In this document: positions 1-7,407 of the stretch, piece by piece
How the letters are laid out: every line of letters starts with the position of its first letter
Numbering within the stretch: position 1 is the stretch's first letter
Source: Gottfriedia acidiceleris
GTDB taxonomy: Bacteria > Bacillota > Bacilli > Bacillales > Bacillaceae_G
Reading direction: 5' to 3'
Length of the DNA: 64,000 bases
NCBI RefSeq assembly: GCF_002128425.1
Contig: NZ_NESS01000005.1
Coordinates: 124,001 to 188,000, forward strand
Made by a program: the position numbers and the translations under genes
The notes under the pieces: generated by a model
What the model was told of the DNA's origin: nothing
Seen by the model: only the letters and a program-made list of their open reading frames with translations
Databases searched by the model: none

Positions 1-168
1 AACAACAACTAAGTCTTCTCTTGCTAACCTCGGGTTTCGACTAGAAAATGAATCATACTCTTCAAATAGCTGAGGATGAAATGGGATATAACCTCGCTCT
101 AGTGCATAATCTTCCATTTTTCTTTTATATCGATAATTGACTAATGACTGCTTTAATTTCCCATCCAA
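1..168 (-). CDS. hisZ: Probable HisZ, ATP phosphoribosyltransferase regulatory subunit (N-terminal 56 aa)
   Basis: This frame runs off the left edge. It starts at TTG (166-168), placed 9 nt after AAGGGGG, and no ATG in this frame is better placed. The 56 visible residues contain GYIPFHPQLFEEYDSF, resembling the class-II HisRS-like start of HisZ (GY..I.TP.LE..D.F). HisZ is the non-catalytic partner that makes short-form HisG active and feedback-controlled in the first step of histidine synthesis. The main support is context: an HHH leader peptide and attenuator lie directly upstream, so the gene should be the first of a his operon. Another his gene cannot be excluded from 56 residues. Confidence 0.55.
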   Translation of the reverse strand, partial: MDGKLKQSLVNYRYKRKMEDYALERGYIPFHPQLFEEYDSFSSRNPRLAREDLVVV

Positions 169-190
169 TTGAACATTCCCCCTTCTAGAA

Positions 191-228
191 AAACAAAAAG
201 ACCATACAGGTTAAATGCCTGTATGGCC
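191..228 (-). terminator. Attenuator terminator ahead of hisZ
   Basis: On the minus strand GCCATACAGG pairs with CCTGTATGGT around a 7-nt loop and is followed directly by TTTTTGTTTTT, a strong intrinsic terminator. It sits between the His-rich leader peptide and the first structural gene, so it is the regulated terminator of the attenuator. Confidence 0.8.
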
Positions 229-274
229 TTCTGGCACGACACAAGCACCTTTTCGATACACGAATAGGGCTTGC

Positions 275-301
275 ATCTACGGTCAATTTTTGTCCATAGA
301 T
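275..301 (-). promoter_or_regulatory. His attenuator, leader-proximal hairpin
   Basis: Immediately after the leader peptide stop, the minus strand has ATCTATGG (294-301) able to pair with CCGTAGAT (275-282), an 8-bp stem with one G-U pair. A further arm pairing (CAAGC with GCTTG) lies between this and the terminator. This gives the alternating-hairpin layout expected when ribosome stalling at the His codons decides between terminator and antiterminator. The exact mutually exclusive pairings were judged by eye. Confidence 0.55.
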
Positions 302-358
302 TCAAACCCTGGGTGGATGATGATGTTGTAGCCCATTATTCGTGCGTGCGAAAATCAT
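302..358 (-). CDS. Histidine operon leader peptide (18 aa, HHH)
   Basis: An 18-codon reading frame, MIFARTNNGLQHHHPPRV, with three consecutive CAT histidine codons (317-325) followed by two prolines. A GGAG ribosome site lies 8 nt upstream of the chosen ATG; an earlier in-frame ATG at 364 is too close to that site. Runs of histidine codons in a short ORF ahead of a hairpin cascade and terminator are the hallmark of ribosome-mediated attenuation (compare enteric hisL). It probably has no function as a peptide: its translation rate senses charged tRNA-His. The downstream frame looks like hisZ, which agrees. Confidence 0.75.
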   Translation of the reverse strand: MIFARTNNGLQHHHPPRV

Positions 359-391
359 GTTCATGTCTCCTTTTTCGTTTTATTTTTATTC

Positions 392-420
392 ATCTTAATG
401 AATTTGTTATAAGTTGTCAA
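392..420 (-). promoter_or_regulatory. Sigma-A-type promoter of the his leader
   Basis: Read on the minus strand, a perfect -35 box TTGACA (415-420) is followed by a 17-nt spacer and a -10 box TAAGAT (392-397). Transcription would start about 25 nt upstream of the leader peptide start at 358. Spacing and position fit a vegetative promoter for the attenuator-controlled operon that runs off the left edge. Confidence 0.7.
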
Positions 421-581
421 TCCCTTTTGAAAAATAAAAATTTTGAAAGGGTTCTCATTAGGGTTTTTTAATTTTTTTAATCTTTTAAACTGAAAAGCGT
501 TTTTTATTCTAAGACTCTATTATAGTACGGTGTTGATATTTACTATAAAAAAAGACTTCTTAAATTGAAAAGTAATTATTT

Positions 582-1081
582 CTAACACTCTATCCAAACC
601 CAACATTTGTTTTCGTCTTGTTTTTCAATAACTCCTCCGTTTTTCATCGCAACTTTCAATGAGTTTATATTGTTTTTATGGATAGTTAGTAAAACTTTAT
701 CAATTCCGATTTCTTTAGCTCTTTCAAGCAACAATTTTAATTGAAGTTTACCATATCCTTTCCTCTTTCAGAAGAGCGAATTGAATATCCAATATGTCCT
801 CCATCATCTAACAACTTTTCAGTTAATCTGTGACGGATTTTACCGTAACCGATTGGTACTTCACCTGCATAAAGCCAATAGATATTTTGAGGAATTCTTC
901 CTTCCCCAATTCCAATCCCCTTCGATTCGTTATCCCGTTTAATCAACCACGCCTTAAATTCCTCTAAAGTTGCTCCCTTCATATCATTCAAAAAGCCATT
1001 TTCATCATAAGGAATTTCTTGAAGCATTGCGTAAATTTCTTGACCATCATTAATTGATAATTTTTTTAAATTGAATTCCAT
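582..1081 (-). pseudogene. GNAT N-acetyltransferase broken by a one-base frameshift
   Basis: The open part (737-1081, 114 aa) is an acetyltransferase N-terminus ending abruptly after SERGKD. Adding one base near 760 (GGAAAGGA read as GGAAAGGGA) restores RGKGYGKLQLKLLLERAKE, the acetyl-CoA-binding R-x-x-G-x-G/A loop. The frame then continues with a typical GNAT end (NNINSLKVAMKNGG..., then WVWIEC) to a TAG at 582-584. The intact protein would be about 166 aa, normal for GNATs. It is either a recent pseudogene or an indel sequencing error. Its substrate is not predictable. Confidence 0.8.
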
Positions 1082-1146
1082 AGCTTCAACTCTCTTTTTA
1101 TTTTATACACCAGATTTCAATTACATTAAATTGCTATCTGTGAAAT

Positions 1147-1839
1147 TTAGATATCAAAAGAAAATGTTTCTTTAAATCCTTTTTTCCCCTCAAAAGTAAT
1201 TTTTATTGCTCTTGTTTTTGGCAAACGTTGAATCCAATTTAAATCTAAAAATCTTTCTAGAAGAGCATTTCCCAATGCCCCTCCAAGGTGGTAACGTCTT
1301 TCACTCCAATCTAAACATTTATGTGAAAATGATCGACGCTTCTTCTTAATCTTTTCAAGATCAATTTGAAAATCAGTAAAGAATCTCTCACCTTTTTCCG
1401 TAACAATAAATCCTTGCTTTTCTTCGTTTATAACTCCCAAGTTCATTAAAGAATCAGTTAATAGTACCCCAAACTTACCAGCAGGATGATCATAACATGT
1501 TCTAGCATGTCGTATTGCTGTATTTTCTGAAGCTTGTTTTAATGACTTAATTTCGATTGGAGGAGCTATTGATAATAATGTCTCCAATATTTGAGCGACT
1601 TCCTGATTTTGAATACCGTAGTAACGATGTCTCCCTTGTTTTTCTACACTAACTAATTTCGCATCGACCATTTTTGCTAAATGGAAACTAGCCGTTTGTG
1701 GCTTTATTCCAGCCATATATGCTAGTTCGCTAGCAGGATGGAATCTACCATCTAAAAGGACAGTTAATATTGCTGCACGTGAAGTTTCACTTACAAGCGT
1801 AGCAACTATGGCTATATTAGGATTTGCATTCATTTTCAT
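1147..1839 (-). CDS. ArsR-type winged-helix regulator
   Basis: A 230-aa protein with an N-terminal ArsR-like winged helix (about residues 12-95; ELAYMAGIKPQTASFHLAKMVDAKLV is the recognition region, GRHRYYGI the wing). A longer C-terminal region follows, with a second basic segment near 165-185. The usual ArsR metal-binding cysteine pair is absent: the few cysteines lie in the C-terminal half. It is transcribed divergently from the flavin-reductase-like gene at 1934 across about 95 bp, the usual arrangement of a regulator and its target. The ligand is unknown. Confidence 0.75.
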   Translation of the reverse strand: MKMNANPNIAIVATLVSETSRAAILTVLLDGRFHPASELAYMAGIKPQTASFHLAKMVDAKLVSVEKQGRHRYYGIQNQEVAQILETLLSIAPPIEIKSLKQASENTAIRHARTCYDHPAGKFGVLLTDSLMNLGVINEEKQGFIVTEKGERFFTDFQIDLEKIKKKRRSFSHKCLDWSERRYHLGGALGNALLERFLDLNWIQRLPKTRAIKITFEGKKGFKETFSFDI

Positions 1840-1933
1840 TCTCCTCTCATTATGTAATCCATATTTCGATGATAATTGAATTATTTATATTCTACAATAA
1901 ATTTAGAATTGAAAAATAATTAGGAGGAAAAAA

Positions 1934-2545
1934 ATGAGTCATTTTACAAATACAAAGTTGATTAAACCTAAAATTCTATACTATGGAACACCTGTGATTT
2001 TACTAAATACGTTGAATGAAGACGGAACAGTTAATATTAGCCCTATGTCATCATCATGGGCTTTAGGAGATTGCATAATATTAGGAATTGGACTTGGCGG
2101 GAAAGCCATTGAAAATTTACAGCGTCATCCTGAATGTGTCATCAATGTACCTAGCCCTTTATTATGGGAGAATGTAGAATTGTTAGCCCCTTACACGGGA
2201 AAAGATCCCGTTCCAGATTCTAAGAAAAATATAGGATTTACATATGAAAAAGAAAAATACAATATCAGTAAATTAACTGCTACAGAGTCACAAACCGTAA
2301 AACCTACAAGAATTACAGAATGCCCAATTCAAATTGAGGCAATCGTAAAAAACATTCGAATACCTGAACATTCACCTGATTTTGCAATTGTTGAGACACA
2401 TGTTATACATGTCCATGCTCATAATGAAATCATAATTGATGAAAATCATATTGATCCAAATAAATGGAGTCCACTAATATACAATTTCCGTCATTATTTC
2501 GGTCTCGGAAATAATTTAGGCAAAACTTTTCGTTCGGAAATTTAA
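1934..2545 (+). CDS. Flavin reductase-like (split-barrel FMN-binding) protein
   Basis: 203 aa with the flavin reductase-like fold: an early strand region (TPVILLNTLNEDGTVNISPMS, then SSWALGD) and a second conserved block (GLGGKAIENLQRHPECVINV). Members bind FMN and act as reductases or oxygenase partners. A strong TAGGAGGA ribosome site precedes the ATG. It is divergent from the ArsR-type gene at 1147-1839, so probable regulation is by that repressor. Its sequence differs from the tyrosine-cluster flavin reductase at 20887-21498, so the two are not recent duplicates. Confidence 0.75.
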   Translation: MSHFTNTKLIKPKILYYGTPVILLNTLNEDGTVNISPMSSSWALGDCIILGIGLGGKAIENLQRHPECVINVPSPLLWENVELLAPYTGKDPVPDSKKNIGFTYEKEKYNISKLTATESQTVKPTRITECPIQIEAIVKNIRIPEHSPDFAIVETHVIHVHAHNEIIIDENHIDPNKWSPLIYNFRHYFGLGNNLGKTFRSEI

Positions 2546-2585
2546 ATATGATTTAGCCAGTTTCAATAATGCTTAAAATATAAAT

Positions 2586-2626
2586 GTCAGATTCCAGTTT
2601 GTAAGGAATCTGACTTCATTGTTTTT
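2586..2626 (+). terminator. Intrinsic terminator after the flavin reductase gene
   Basis: GTCAGATTCC (2586-2595) pairs perfectly with GGAATCTGAC (2605-2614) around a 9-nt loop, followed by a T-rich stretch (TTCATTGTTTTT). It lies 41 bp after the stop at 2545. Confidence 0.75.
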
Positions 2627-2709
2627 ATAAAATTCAACTCCTTTTTTTAACTTCCGCATTGAGTTAGTTTACATAAGATAATTAGTCGTACATGCCTAGG
2701 AAAAGGAAC

Positions 2710-2988
2710 TCACATTTTTAAAGCATCAACATATTGTTTAGCTTCTAATAAAGAAAGGCCTAAAATAGCTCTAACCTCTTTAATTGCTTGAATTTCTTTT
2801 CCTTCTTTTAATAGTTTACGCAATTCATTATTAATCGGATGTTCGGGTACTTCTACTACGTTAGCAATCTGATCTAACGTAACCTTAATATTTTTCATTC
2901 GATTCTCTAGTTTGTTAAGTTTATCAATAACAGTTTTAATAAATACAAAAACAATGACTAACAATAATACAAGAAACGTATATTCCAT
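2710..2988 (-). CDS. Membrane-anchored protein with L7/L12 C-terminal-like domain
   Basis: 92 aa: a single N-terminal transmembrane helix (about residues 4-21), a short heptad-like linker (VIDKLNKLENRMKN), then LLKEGKEIQAIKEVRAILGLSLLEAKQYVDAL. That segment matches the core of the ribosomal protein L7/L12 C-terminal domain (K.GK.I.AIK.VR...GL.L.EAK..VD). In ribosomes this domain contacts translational GTPases, but free-standing membrane-anchored versions have no established role. A TAGGAGATTAGG ribosome site precedes the ATG. The gene at 3029 lies 40 bp upstream on the same strand, so the two may be co-transcribed. Confidence 0.65.
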   Translation of the reverse strand: MEYTFLVLLLVIVFVFIKTVIDKLNKLENRMKNIKVTLDQIANVVEVPEHPINNELRKLLKEGKEIQAIKEVRAILGLSLLEAKQYVDALKM

Positions 2989-3028
2989 CCTAATCTCCTA
3001 CCAATCTATCTATTTATATTAGCTAGCA

Positions 3029-3244
3029 TTAATGAATATCGTTAAATATTTTTTCAAAAAGTTCTAATGGAATCGTAAACTTAGTTGTTTTTTCATTCTT
3101 CCAATAAGTGATAATTTCTACTAGATTCCCTTTTTTCTCAACTTCAAGTAAAGCATTCTCCCCTTTATCTCTTACAGAGACAAATCGGTTACCATTTTTC
3201 TTTTCTTTTTGTTTGTATTCGAAATTTAAATTTATATGGTTCAT
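3029..3244 (-). CDS. Small hypothetical protein (71 aa)
   Basis: A 71-aa basic, soluble-looking protein preceded by TAGGAGGAATTAAAT-ATG, a strong ribosome site, which is the main reason to accept it. The sequence (RFVSVRDKGENALLEVEKK... then TKFTIPLELFEKIF) suggests a small beta-rich fold. I do not recognise a family and assign no function. It lies just upstream of the L7/L12-like membrane protein on the same strand. Confidence 0.55.
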   Translation of the reverse strand: MNHINLNFEYKQKEKKNGNRFVSVRDKGENALLEVEKKGNLVEIITYWKNEKTTKFTIPLELFEKIFNDIH

Positions 3245-3453
3245 ATTTAATTCCTCCTAATACAAATTGGATATTTTAATATTACCATATATTGGTATTA
3301 TCTGTTTTTTAATAAATACTTTTATATAAAATGTTATTTTGACATAAAAAAACTGTCCATTTAGACAGCCTTAAGTAAATTTTATTGAACTAACTCATGC
3401 ATAAAGATAGAGATGTCCGAAATCATTCTCGAAAATGAATATATTTACTAGAT

Positions 3454-3495
3454 ATAAAAAAGAATATCAGACACTTTTTTTACCGTCTGATATTC
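3454..3495 (-). terminator. Intrinsic terminator after the FMN reductase gene
   Basis: GAATATCAGAC (3462-3472) pairs with GTCTGATATTC (3485-3495), 11 bp. On the minus strand it is followed by a T-rich tract, 24 bp downstream of the stop at 3519. Confidence 0.8.
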
Positions 3496-3518
3496 GTAAC
3501 ATAGTTCACTTAATAAAA

Positions 3519-4073
3519 CTATTTTCTCAAGGTTTTTAATGCACCACTCCAAGCAACAACTTGGTCAAGCATTGCATTTACATTATTAAGGTGTAATTCA
3601 GCTGGCTTGAAAGTAGAATAGTTTTCAAAATCGGTAAATAGGGACAATGTAGGGTGAACACGAACATCTGCAATCATTAGCTCACCCATGATTCCTCGTA
3701 AATGTTCAGCTGCACGAGCACCGCCCGTTGAACCATAACTAACGATACCTGCTGCTTTGTTATTCCACGCTTCACGAGCTAAATCAAGTGCATTTTTTAA
3801 GGCTCCTGTTATACTGTGATTATATTCCTGAACGATAAATACGAATCCATCCAAGCTGTTAAGTTTTTCGTTCCAAGCTGCAATACCTGGTTCAGTTCCA
3901 TCAGTTGTTCCAAAAAAAGGTAATTGATAATCAGCAATATCTACAATTTCATAGTTTGCACCATCTCCACGTTTGTCAGCAATTCCTTTAACCCATTCTC
4001 CCACTTGTGGGCTAACTCGTCCCTTTCTTGTACTCCCTAAAATAATACCTACATTTAATTTTTCATTTGTCAT
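3519..4073 (-). CDS. NAD(P)H-dependent FMN reductase family protein
   Basis: 184 aa with the flavodoxin-like fold of NADPH:FMN/azo reductases: GIILGSTRKGRVSPQVGEW is the phosphate-binding N-terminal loop, PFFGTTDGTEP and VQEYNHSITGALKNALD the second flavin-binding segment, and SYGSTGGARAAEHLR the third. Family members reduce FMN, quinones or azo compounds. AGGAGGAAAAAACA precedes the ATG. Immediately upstream (4090-4375) is a decayed marR gene whose stop is 16 bp from this start, so the pair was once a regulator-enzyme operon and this gene may have lost its repressor. Confidence 0.8.
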   Translation of the reverse strand: MTNEKLNVGIILGSTRKGRVSPQVGEWVKGIADKRGDGANYEIVDIADYQLPFFGTTDGTEPGIAAWNEKLNSLDGFVFIVQEYNHSITGALKNALDLAREAWNNKAAGIVSYGSTGGARAAEHLRGIMGELMIADVRVHPTLSLFTDFENYSTFKPAELHLNNVNAMLDQVVAWSGALKTLRK

Positions 4074-4089
4074 TGTTTTTTCCTCCTAT

Positions 4090-4375
4090 TTAGCTCAAAA
4101 ATTTATTTTTCCAAATTTTGTGCACCAATTCCAATTCCCTTAAATTAATCAATTAGCTAATCTTTTCATGATTCGAGATAAATAATAAGTTTTGAGAAAT
4201 GGTCGGAACGTGTTTGGGAAAAATCTTGTCAAATAATGCTCTTCATTCTTCTATCAGTACGACATTAAAAACCCTTCTATCATTTGAGTTTGGTTGTCTT
4301 TTTACAAGATCTTTCTTTTCTAAATTATCTACGTGTAAGTATGTGTTCGCTCACTTGGCTTAAATGTAGCTCGAA
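4090..4375 (-). pseudogene. Decayed MarR-family regulator
   Basis: In one minus-strand frame the text reads VDNLEKKDLVKRQPNSNDRR, then VFNVVLIEE, a stop codon, RALFDKIFPKHVPTI, a second stop, and LINLRELELVHKIW ending at TAA (4090-4092). This is the wing-DR(R) motif and C-terminal dimerisation helix pattern of MarR proteins (DNLEKKGLVKR...NDRR...L.EEGRALF..IFP.H). At least two in-frame stops lie in it, and the N-terminal half is gone. It directly precedes the FMN reductase gene. Confidence 0.75.
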
Positions 4376-4720
4376 CCAAATTTGAACCCTTCAGTCACTT
4401 ATATATACTCATGGCTTTTAATTTTTTTTGGATAATTCTCCCATAAAATAAAGATTTCTCTATAATTAGTAAATATCCTTTTATATTCAAAATCTTTATT
4501 GAAATCCCTGGCTTTTACAAAATAAAAAAAGCCGCATATTTGCAGCTCGTGTTGTGCACTAACACATGCGTTAGCCAACCATGAATCCTCAGATTCAGCA
4601 CAGTGAATGGAAGTTTATATCGTACTTATATAGTAGACATCCATGCCGCATTTGCCTCCATTCCTTTTCACATCATAAACGTGCCAATATTATTTGCGGA
4701 ATTAAATGATTAAGAGTTTT
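4376..4720. repeat. Non-coding stretch with hairpin repeats
   Basis: No gene is visible. It contains a copy of the CTAAC-CATG-GTTAG palindrome (CTAACACATGCGTTAG, 4559-4574), preceded by a T-rich minus-strand tract. After it come CCATG plus a small hairpin (GAATC-CTCA-GATTC, 4590-4603) and a second block TAGACATCCATGCCGC. Both blocks recur near 10695-10910 beside the IS110 gene, so this looks like a remnant of the same repeat family. Confidence 0.45.
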
Positions 4721-6073
4721 TTATTTTTTATTCATCTTAAACTTATATACAATCAGAATAATAACATGCAGGATAGTCAATACAATGAAAATGTTACTGT
4801 AGATAATGCCATTCAATGACTGAAGCAATGGATTCCATGTAGTACTTGCTTTAATATCAATGGCTTTCCCATATATCCCGATTGCAATGGAACCTGAAAT
4901 GAAATTTTGCATCATTAGTAGGCCCATTCCAACACCTGCATGCTCTTTTGGCAAGGTTGTTGAGATCGTTTTTGACATGGCAATCATCATAAACGATTGG
5001 CCGACATTGCCGAAGATTAAAAATAGCGCTAGTAGCAAAGTATTTGAATCAATTAAAGTTGAAAGTAGGAAAAAGCATACTATTAATAAACTTGATGCTA
5101 AAAAGAATAAATAGGGTGTACTCTTTGAATCCGCAAGCTTACCACCTATTCTATTCAAAATAGCCGATGCAGTTGCAGCGGGTACCATCGCTAAACCAAT
5201 CAAGCTAGGAGGGAGTTTTTGAATATCTGCTAAAAATAAAGGAGTTAAAAAAAATATTGAATAACCAATTCCAGTTATAAAGAATGCTAACACTAAATAA
5301 GATGAATATTTTTTGTTCTTAAATAACTTGGGTTGAACAAAAGGATCCCTCGCAGAGTGAATTCGTATTATGAATAGAATCAACGTAATAATCCCTCCAA
5401 TAAACCATGCTGTTCCATTCGTTACACCTAATAAAACCTGAGTAATTGTTAATCCCAGTAGTGCTCCGCCTAACCAATCGAGAGCCGTATCAACTTTTAG
5501 TTCTTGCTCATTTCCTAAATATTTTATATAAAACGGCAACGTCAAAAGAAGTAATAAAGGGATACAGAAAAGCCAACGCCAATCCAAAACACTGACAACT
5601 AATGAAGAAATAACAGGTCCAAGTGCACCACCTAATGCTGTTCCTACAAACACCGTTCCCATGGCTGTACCTCTTCGTTCGATAGGAAAGTATCGAATTG
5701 GTATAAGCGTAGCTGTTGCCGGAATTGTCGCTGCGCCAACTGCTTGTAAACATCTCGCAACGAGCAAAAGCCAATAGGAAGTAGAAAAGAAACCTAATAA
5801 TGACGCAAAACTAAAAAGAATTAATCCAAAGGTTAATAAATTTTTTAGTTTGTACCGATCTGCTAATTTCCCATAAATTGCTGTTCCAATTCCATAAATA
5901 AGTGTATAAGCTGATGTAACCCAGCTTACTTGAGAATTTGTGAGCTGAAATTCTTTGCTAATGAGGGGAAGTACAAAATTGAAGAGTAATATACTCATAG
6001 ATGAAAGAGTCACCGTGAGCATGGCAGTAATTAGTAACTTTTCACTTGCTTGTTTTTGTATTGTATTTTCCAT
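4721..6073 (-). CDS. MFS drug/proton antiporter, DHA2-type
   Basis: 450 aa and almost entirely transmembrane. Motif A (GKLADRYKLKNLL, about residues 68-80) and antiporter motif C (FVGTALGGALGPVISS, about 142-157) place it among drug/H+ exporters of the QacA/Tet(K)-like DHA2 group. Length and hydrophobic pattern fit about 14 helices. The ATG follows GGAGGAAACATAA. It lies 67 bp downstream of a TetR-family gene, with a repressor-like operator at 6104-6117 in the gap. Export of a toxic compound sensed by that TetR is the likely role; the substrate is unknown. Confidence 0.85.
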   Translation of the reverse strand: MENTIQKQASEKLLITAMLTVTLSSMSILLFNFVLPLISKEFQLTNSQVSWVTSAYTLIYGIGTAIYGKLADRYKLKNLLTFGLILFSFASLLGFFSTSYWLLLVARCLQAVGAATIPATATLIPIRYFPIERRGTAMGTVFVGTALGGALGPVISSLVVSVLDWRWLFCIPLLLLLTLPFYIKYLGNEQELKVDTALDWLGGALLGLTITQVLLGVTNGTAWFIGGIITLILFIIRIHSARDPFVQPKLFKNKKYSSYLVLAFFITGIGYSIFFLTPLFLADIQKLPPSLIGLAMVPAATASAILNRIGGKLADSKSTPYLFFLASSLLIVCFFLLSTLIDSNTLLLALFLIFGNVGQSFMMIAMSKTISTTLPKEHAGVGMGLLMMQNFISGSIAIGIYGKAIDIKASTTWNPLLQSLNGIIYSNIFIVLTILHVIILIVYKFKMNKK

Positions 6074-6103
6074 TTATGTTTCCTCCCTTGTGAAGTAAAA
6101 GAA

Positions 6104-6117
6104 AGTCTGTACTGACT
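6104..6117. promoter_or_regulatory. TetR operator candidate upstream of the MFS gene
   Basis: AGTCTGTACTGACT differs at one position from the perfect palindrome AGTCAGTACTGACT at 6761-6774 upstream of the tetR gene. Finding the same 14-bp dyad ahead of both genes strongly suggests the binding site of the local TetR-family repressor. Confidence 0.65.
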
Positions 6118-6140
6118 GACATTTTGGGGTGGAAAACATA

Positions 6141-6731
6141 CTAGGGAGTTAATCCCCTAGTAAATAATGCTACACTTTCTTCAATTAATTTAGTGAACCT
6201 TTCGCTAGTAAATGCAGGATCTTCGCTCATTCTTCCATGAGCCAATCCATAATTCATATAAAGAAAGGTTATCGCAACTTTTTCTGAATCAACGGAAATA
6301 ATATTTTTTCTATTTGCCATTTCTGCAAAATAGTTAATTAAAAATTCTTTTAATGTCTGTGGATGTCTGTGAGAATACTCGCGCAAGCCAGGAACATTCT
6401 CTCCTACTTTCATAATGATTCGGAGCAATTTTCGATTACGATACATAATTTTATGATAATTTTGGCTAATTAACAGTAAATCATCATTGAGGTTCCAGTT
6501 GAGCTTACTTTCAAAAATGGCTCGCATTTCCTCAGCATAATGATATCGATCAATTGCTTGCTCCAATAAGTTTTGCTTACTTTTAAAATGTCTAAATAGG
6601 GTCTTCTCACTAAACCCAGCTTCTTTTGCAATTGCCTCAGTTGTAACCCCGTTATATCCGTTTTTAGAAAAAAGCTCTATCGCTGCAGTTATGATTTTTT
6701 CTGTTGTATCTTGTTTTCGATTTGAAGACAT
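6141..6731 (-). CDS. TetR-family transcriptional regulator
   Basis: 196 aa from the ATG beginning MSSNRKQDTTEKI; a longer in-frame start at 6830 would add an atypical hydrophobic extension spanning the operator. The N-terminal TetR helix-turn-helix is clear (residues about 8-55: IITAAIELFSKNGYNGVTT, EAIAKEAGFSEKTLFRHFKS), followed by an all-helical ligand domain. The MFS pump gene lies directly downstream on the same strand. The perfect palindrome at 6761-6774 overlaps its promoter region, indicating autoregulation and co-control of the pump. Confidence 0.85.
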   Translation of the reverse strand: MSSNRKQDTTEKIITAAIELFSKNGYNGVTTEAIAKEAGFSEKTLFRHFKSKQNLLEQAIDRYHYAEEMRAIFESKLNWNLNDDLLLISQNYHKIMYRNRKLLRIIMKVGENVPGLREYSHRHPQTLKEFLINYFAEMANRKNIISVDSEKVAITFLYMNYGLAHGRMSEDPAFTSERFTKLIEESVALFTRGLTP

Positions 6732-6760
6732 GGCTATTAGTTCACACCTCACTATAATAA

Positions 6761-6774
6761 AGTCAGTACTGACT
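6761..6774. promoter_or_regulatory. TetR operator candidate upstream of tetR
   Basis: AGTCAGTACTGACT is a perfect 14-bp palindrome 29 bp upstream of the TetR-family start codon. A near-identical dyad precedes the adjacent MFS gene. This is the expected layout for an autoregulated TetR repressor. Confidence 0.7.
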
Positions 6775-6941
6775 AACATTAATATATGCAGTTTATAAAA
6801 TATGTTAACCAACAATTGCTTGTAAATCACAAAATTATTATATGTTATAAGGCATTGCCCCTGAGTGAAGGATGATTAAACAGATCTATTTATCTTTAAA
6901 AGCTAACTATTTTATATATTCTTATTTAACTAACGCTTAAA

Positions 6942-7028
6942 GATTACGTTGCAGTTGATTTATATGATGGAAGTATTTTATATGTTTTTACAAAAGATCA
7001 AACAACTATTTGTGATATTGATTTTTAA
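6942..7028 (+). pseudogene. Fragment of an aminoglycoside-phosphotransferase-like protein
   Basis: A 28-codon plus-strand stretch ending in TAA reads DYVAVDLYDGSILYVFTKDQ followed by TTICDIDF. This pattern (vaVD.YDGS.LYdF....ICDiD) is the metal-binding region of small APH-fold kinases. No start or upstream kinase lobe is present. It lies just outside the left end of the 7.6-kb element, in otherwise gene-free DNA from 6832 to 7231 that also has a terminator-like palindrome at 7168-7185. Confidence 0.4.
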
Positions 7029-7231
7029 GTTAGTTCTATCTGGTATCGGTATTTAATTTGTGATTAAAGTAATTAAATTCATGAATGCAAAAATAACATT
7101 GGACCAAAAAAGAAATGAAAAGATTGATAAATTAAAAATAGACTGCCGAAGCAGCCTTTAACAATTGACTAACGCATGCGTTAGTTGAAACAAAAATATT
7201 CATTAAAATTTATATTTTTAGAACCCTTCCT

Positions 7232-7239
7232 TTTGAAAA
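7232..7239. repeat. Left 8-bp target-site duplication of the 7.6-kb element
   Basis: TTTGAAAA lies directly outside the left inverted repeat and is repeated exactly at 14830-14837 directly outside the right one. Confidence 0.85.
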
Positions 7240-7275
7240 GGCTCTGTTAAACTAAAATGTTGATTTTTTGCGTAC

Positions 7276-7307
7276 TAAAAAAAACTGTTTTCACCAAACA
7301 GTCTTTT
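7276..7307 (-). terminator. Intrinsic terminator for the GN.LQA-repeat protein gene
   Basis: ACTGTTT pairs with AAACAGT (7284-7302) around TCACC, followed on the minus strand by eight T residues. It lies about 100 bp beyond the stop at 7408 and just inside the left end of the element. Confidence 0.75.
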
Positions 7308-7319
7308 TAATGCTTATTC

Positions 7320-7339
7320 AACTAAAGCATGCGTTAGTT
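7320..7339. repeat. AACTAA-GCATGC-GTTAGTT palindrome
   Basis: AACTAAAGCATGCGTTAGTT, one copy of a dispersed imperfect palindrome. Others are at 4559-4574, 7168-7185, 9579-9599 and 10033-10052. On the minus strand most are followed by a short hairpin plus T-run, as here (7276-7307), so the unit looks like a palindrome-plus-terminator module behind genes. Confidence 0.65.
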
Positions 7340-7407
7340 CAATAAGATAGTAACGTTTATTTTTTAAAGGTGCGTTTATAATTTTGTCTTAAAGAAGACT
7401 AGAAATC

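Noticed and set aside
191-420. T-box riboswitch for the his leader
   Set aside because: The conserved AGGGTGGNACCGCG antiterminator sequence is missing, while a His-rich leader peptide is present.
271-471. A 66-codon plus-strand frame opposite the his leader
   Set aside because: It lies antisense to a promoter, leader peptide and attenuator that explain the region better, and has no ribosome site.
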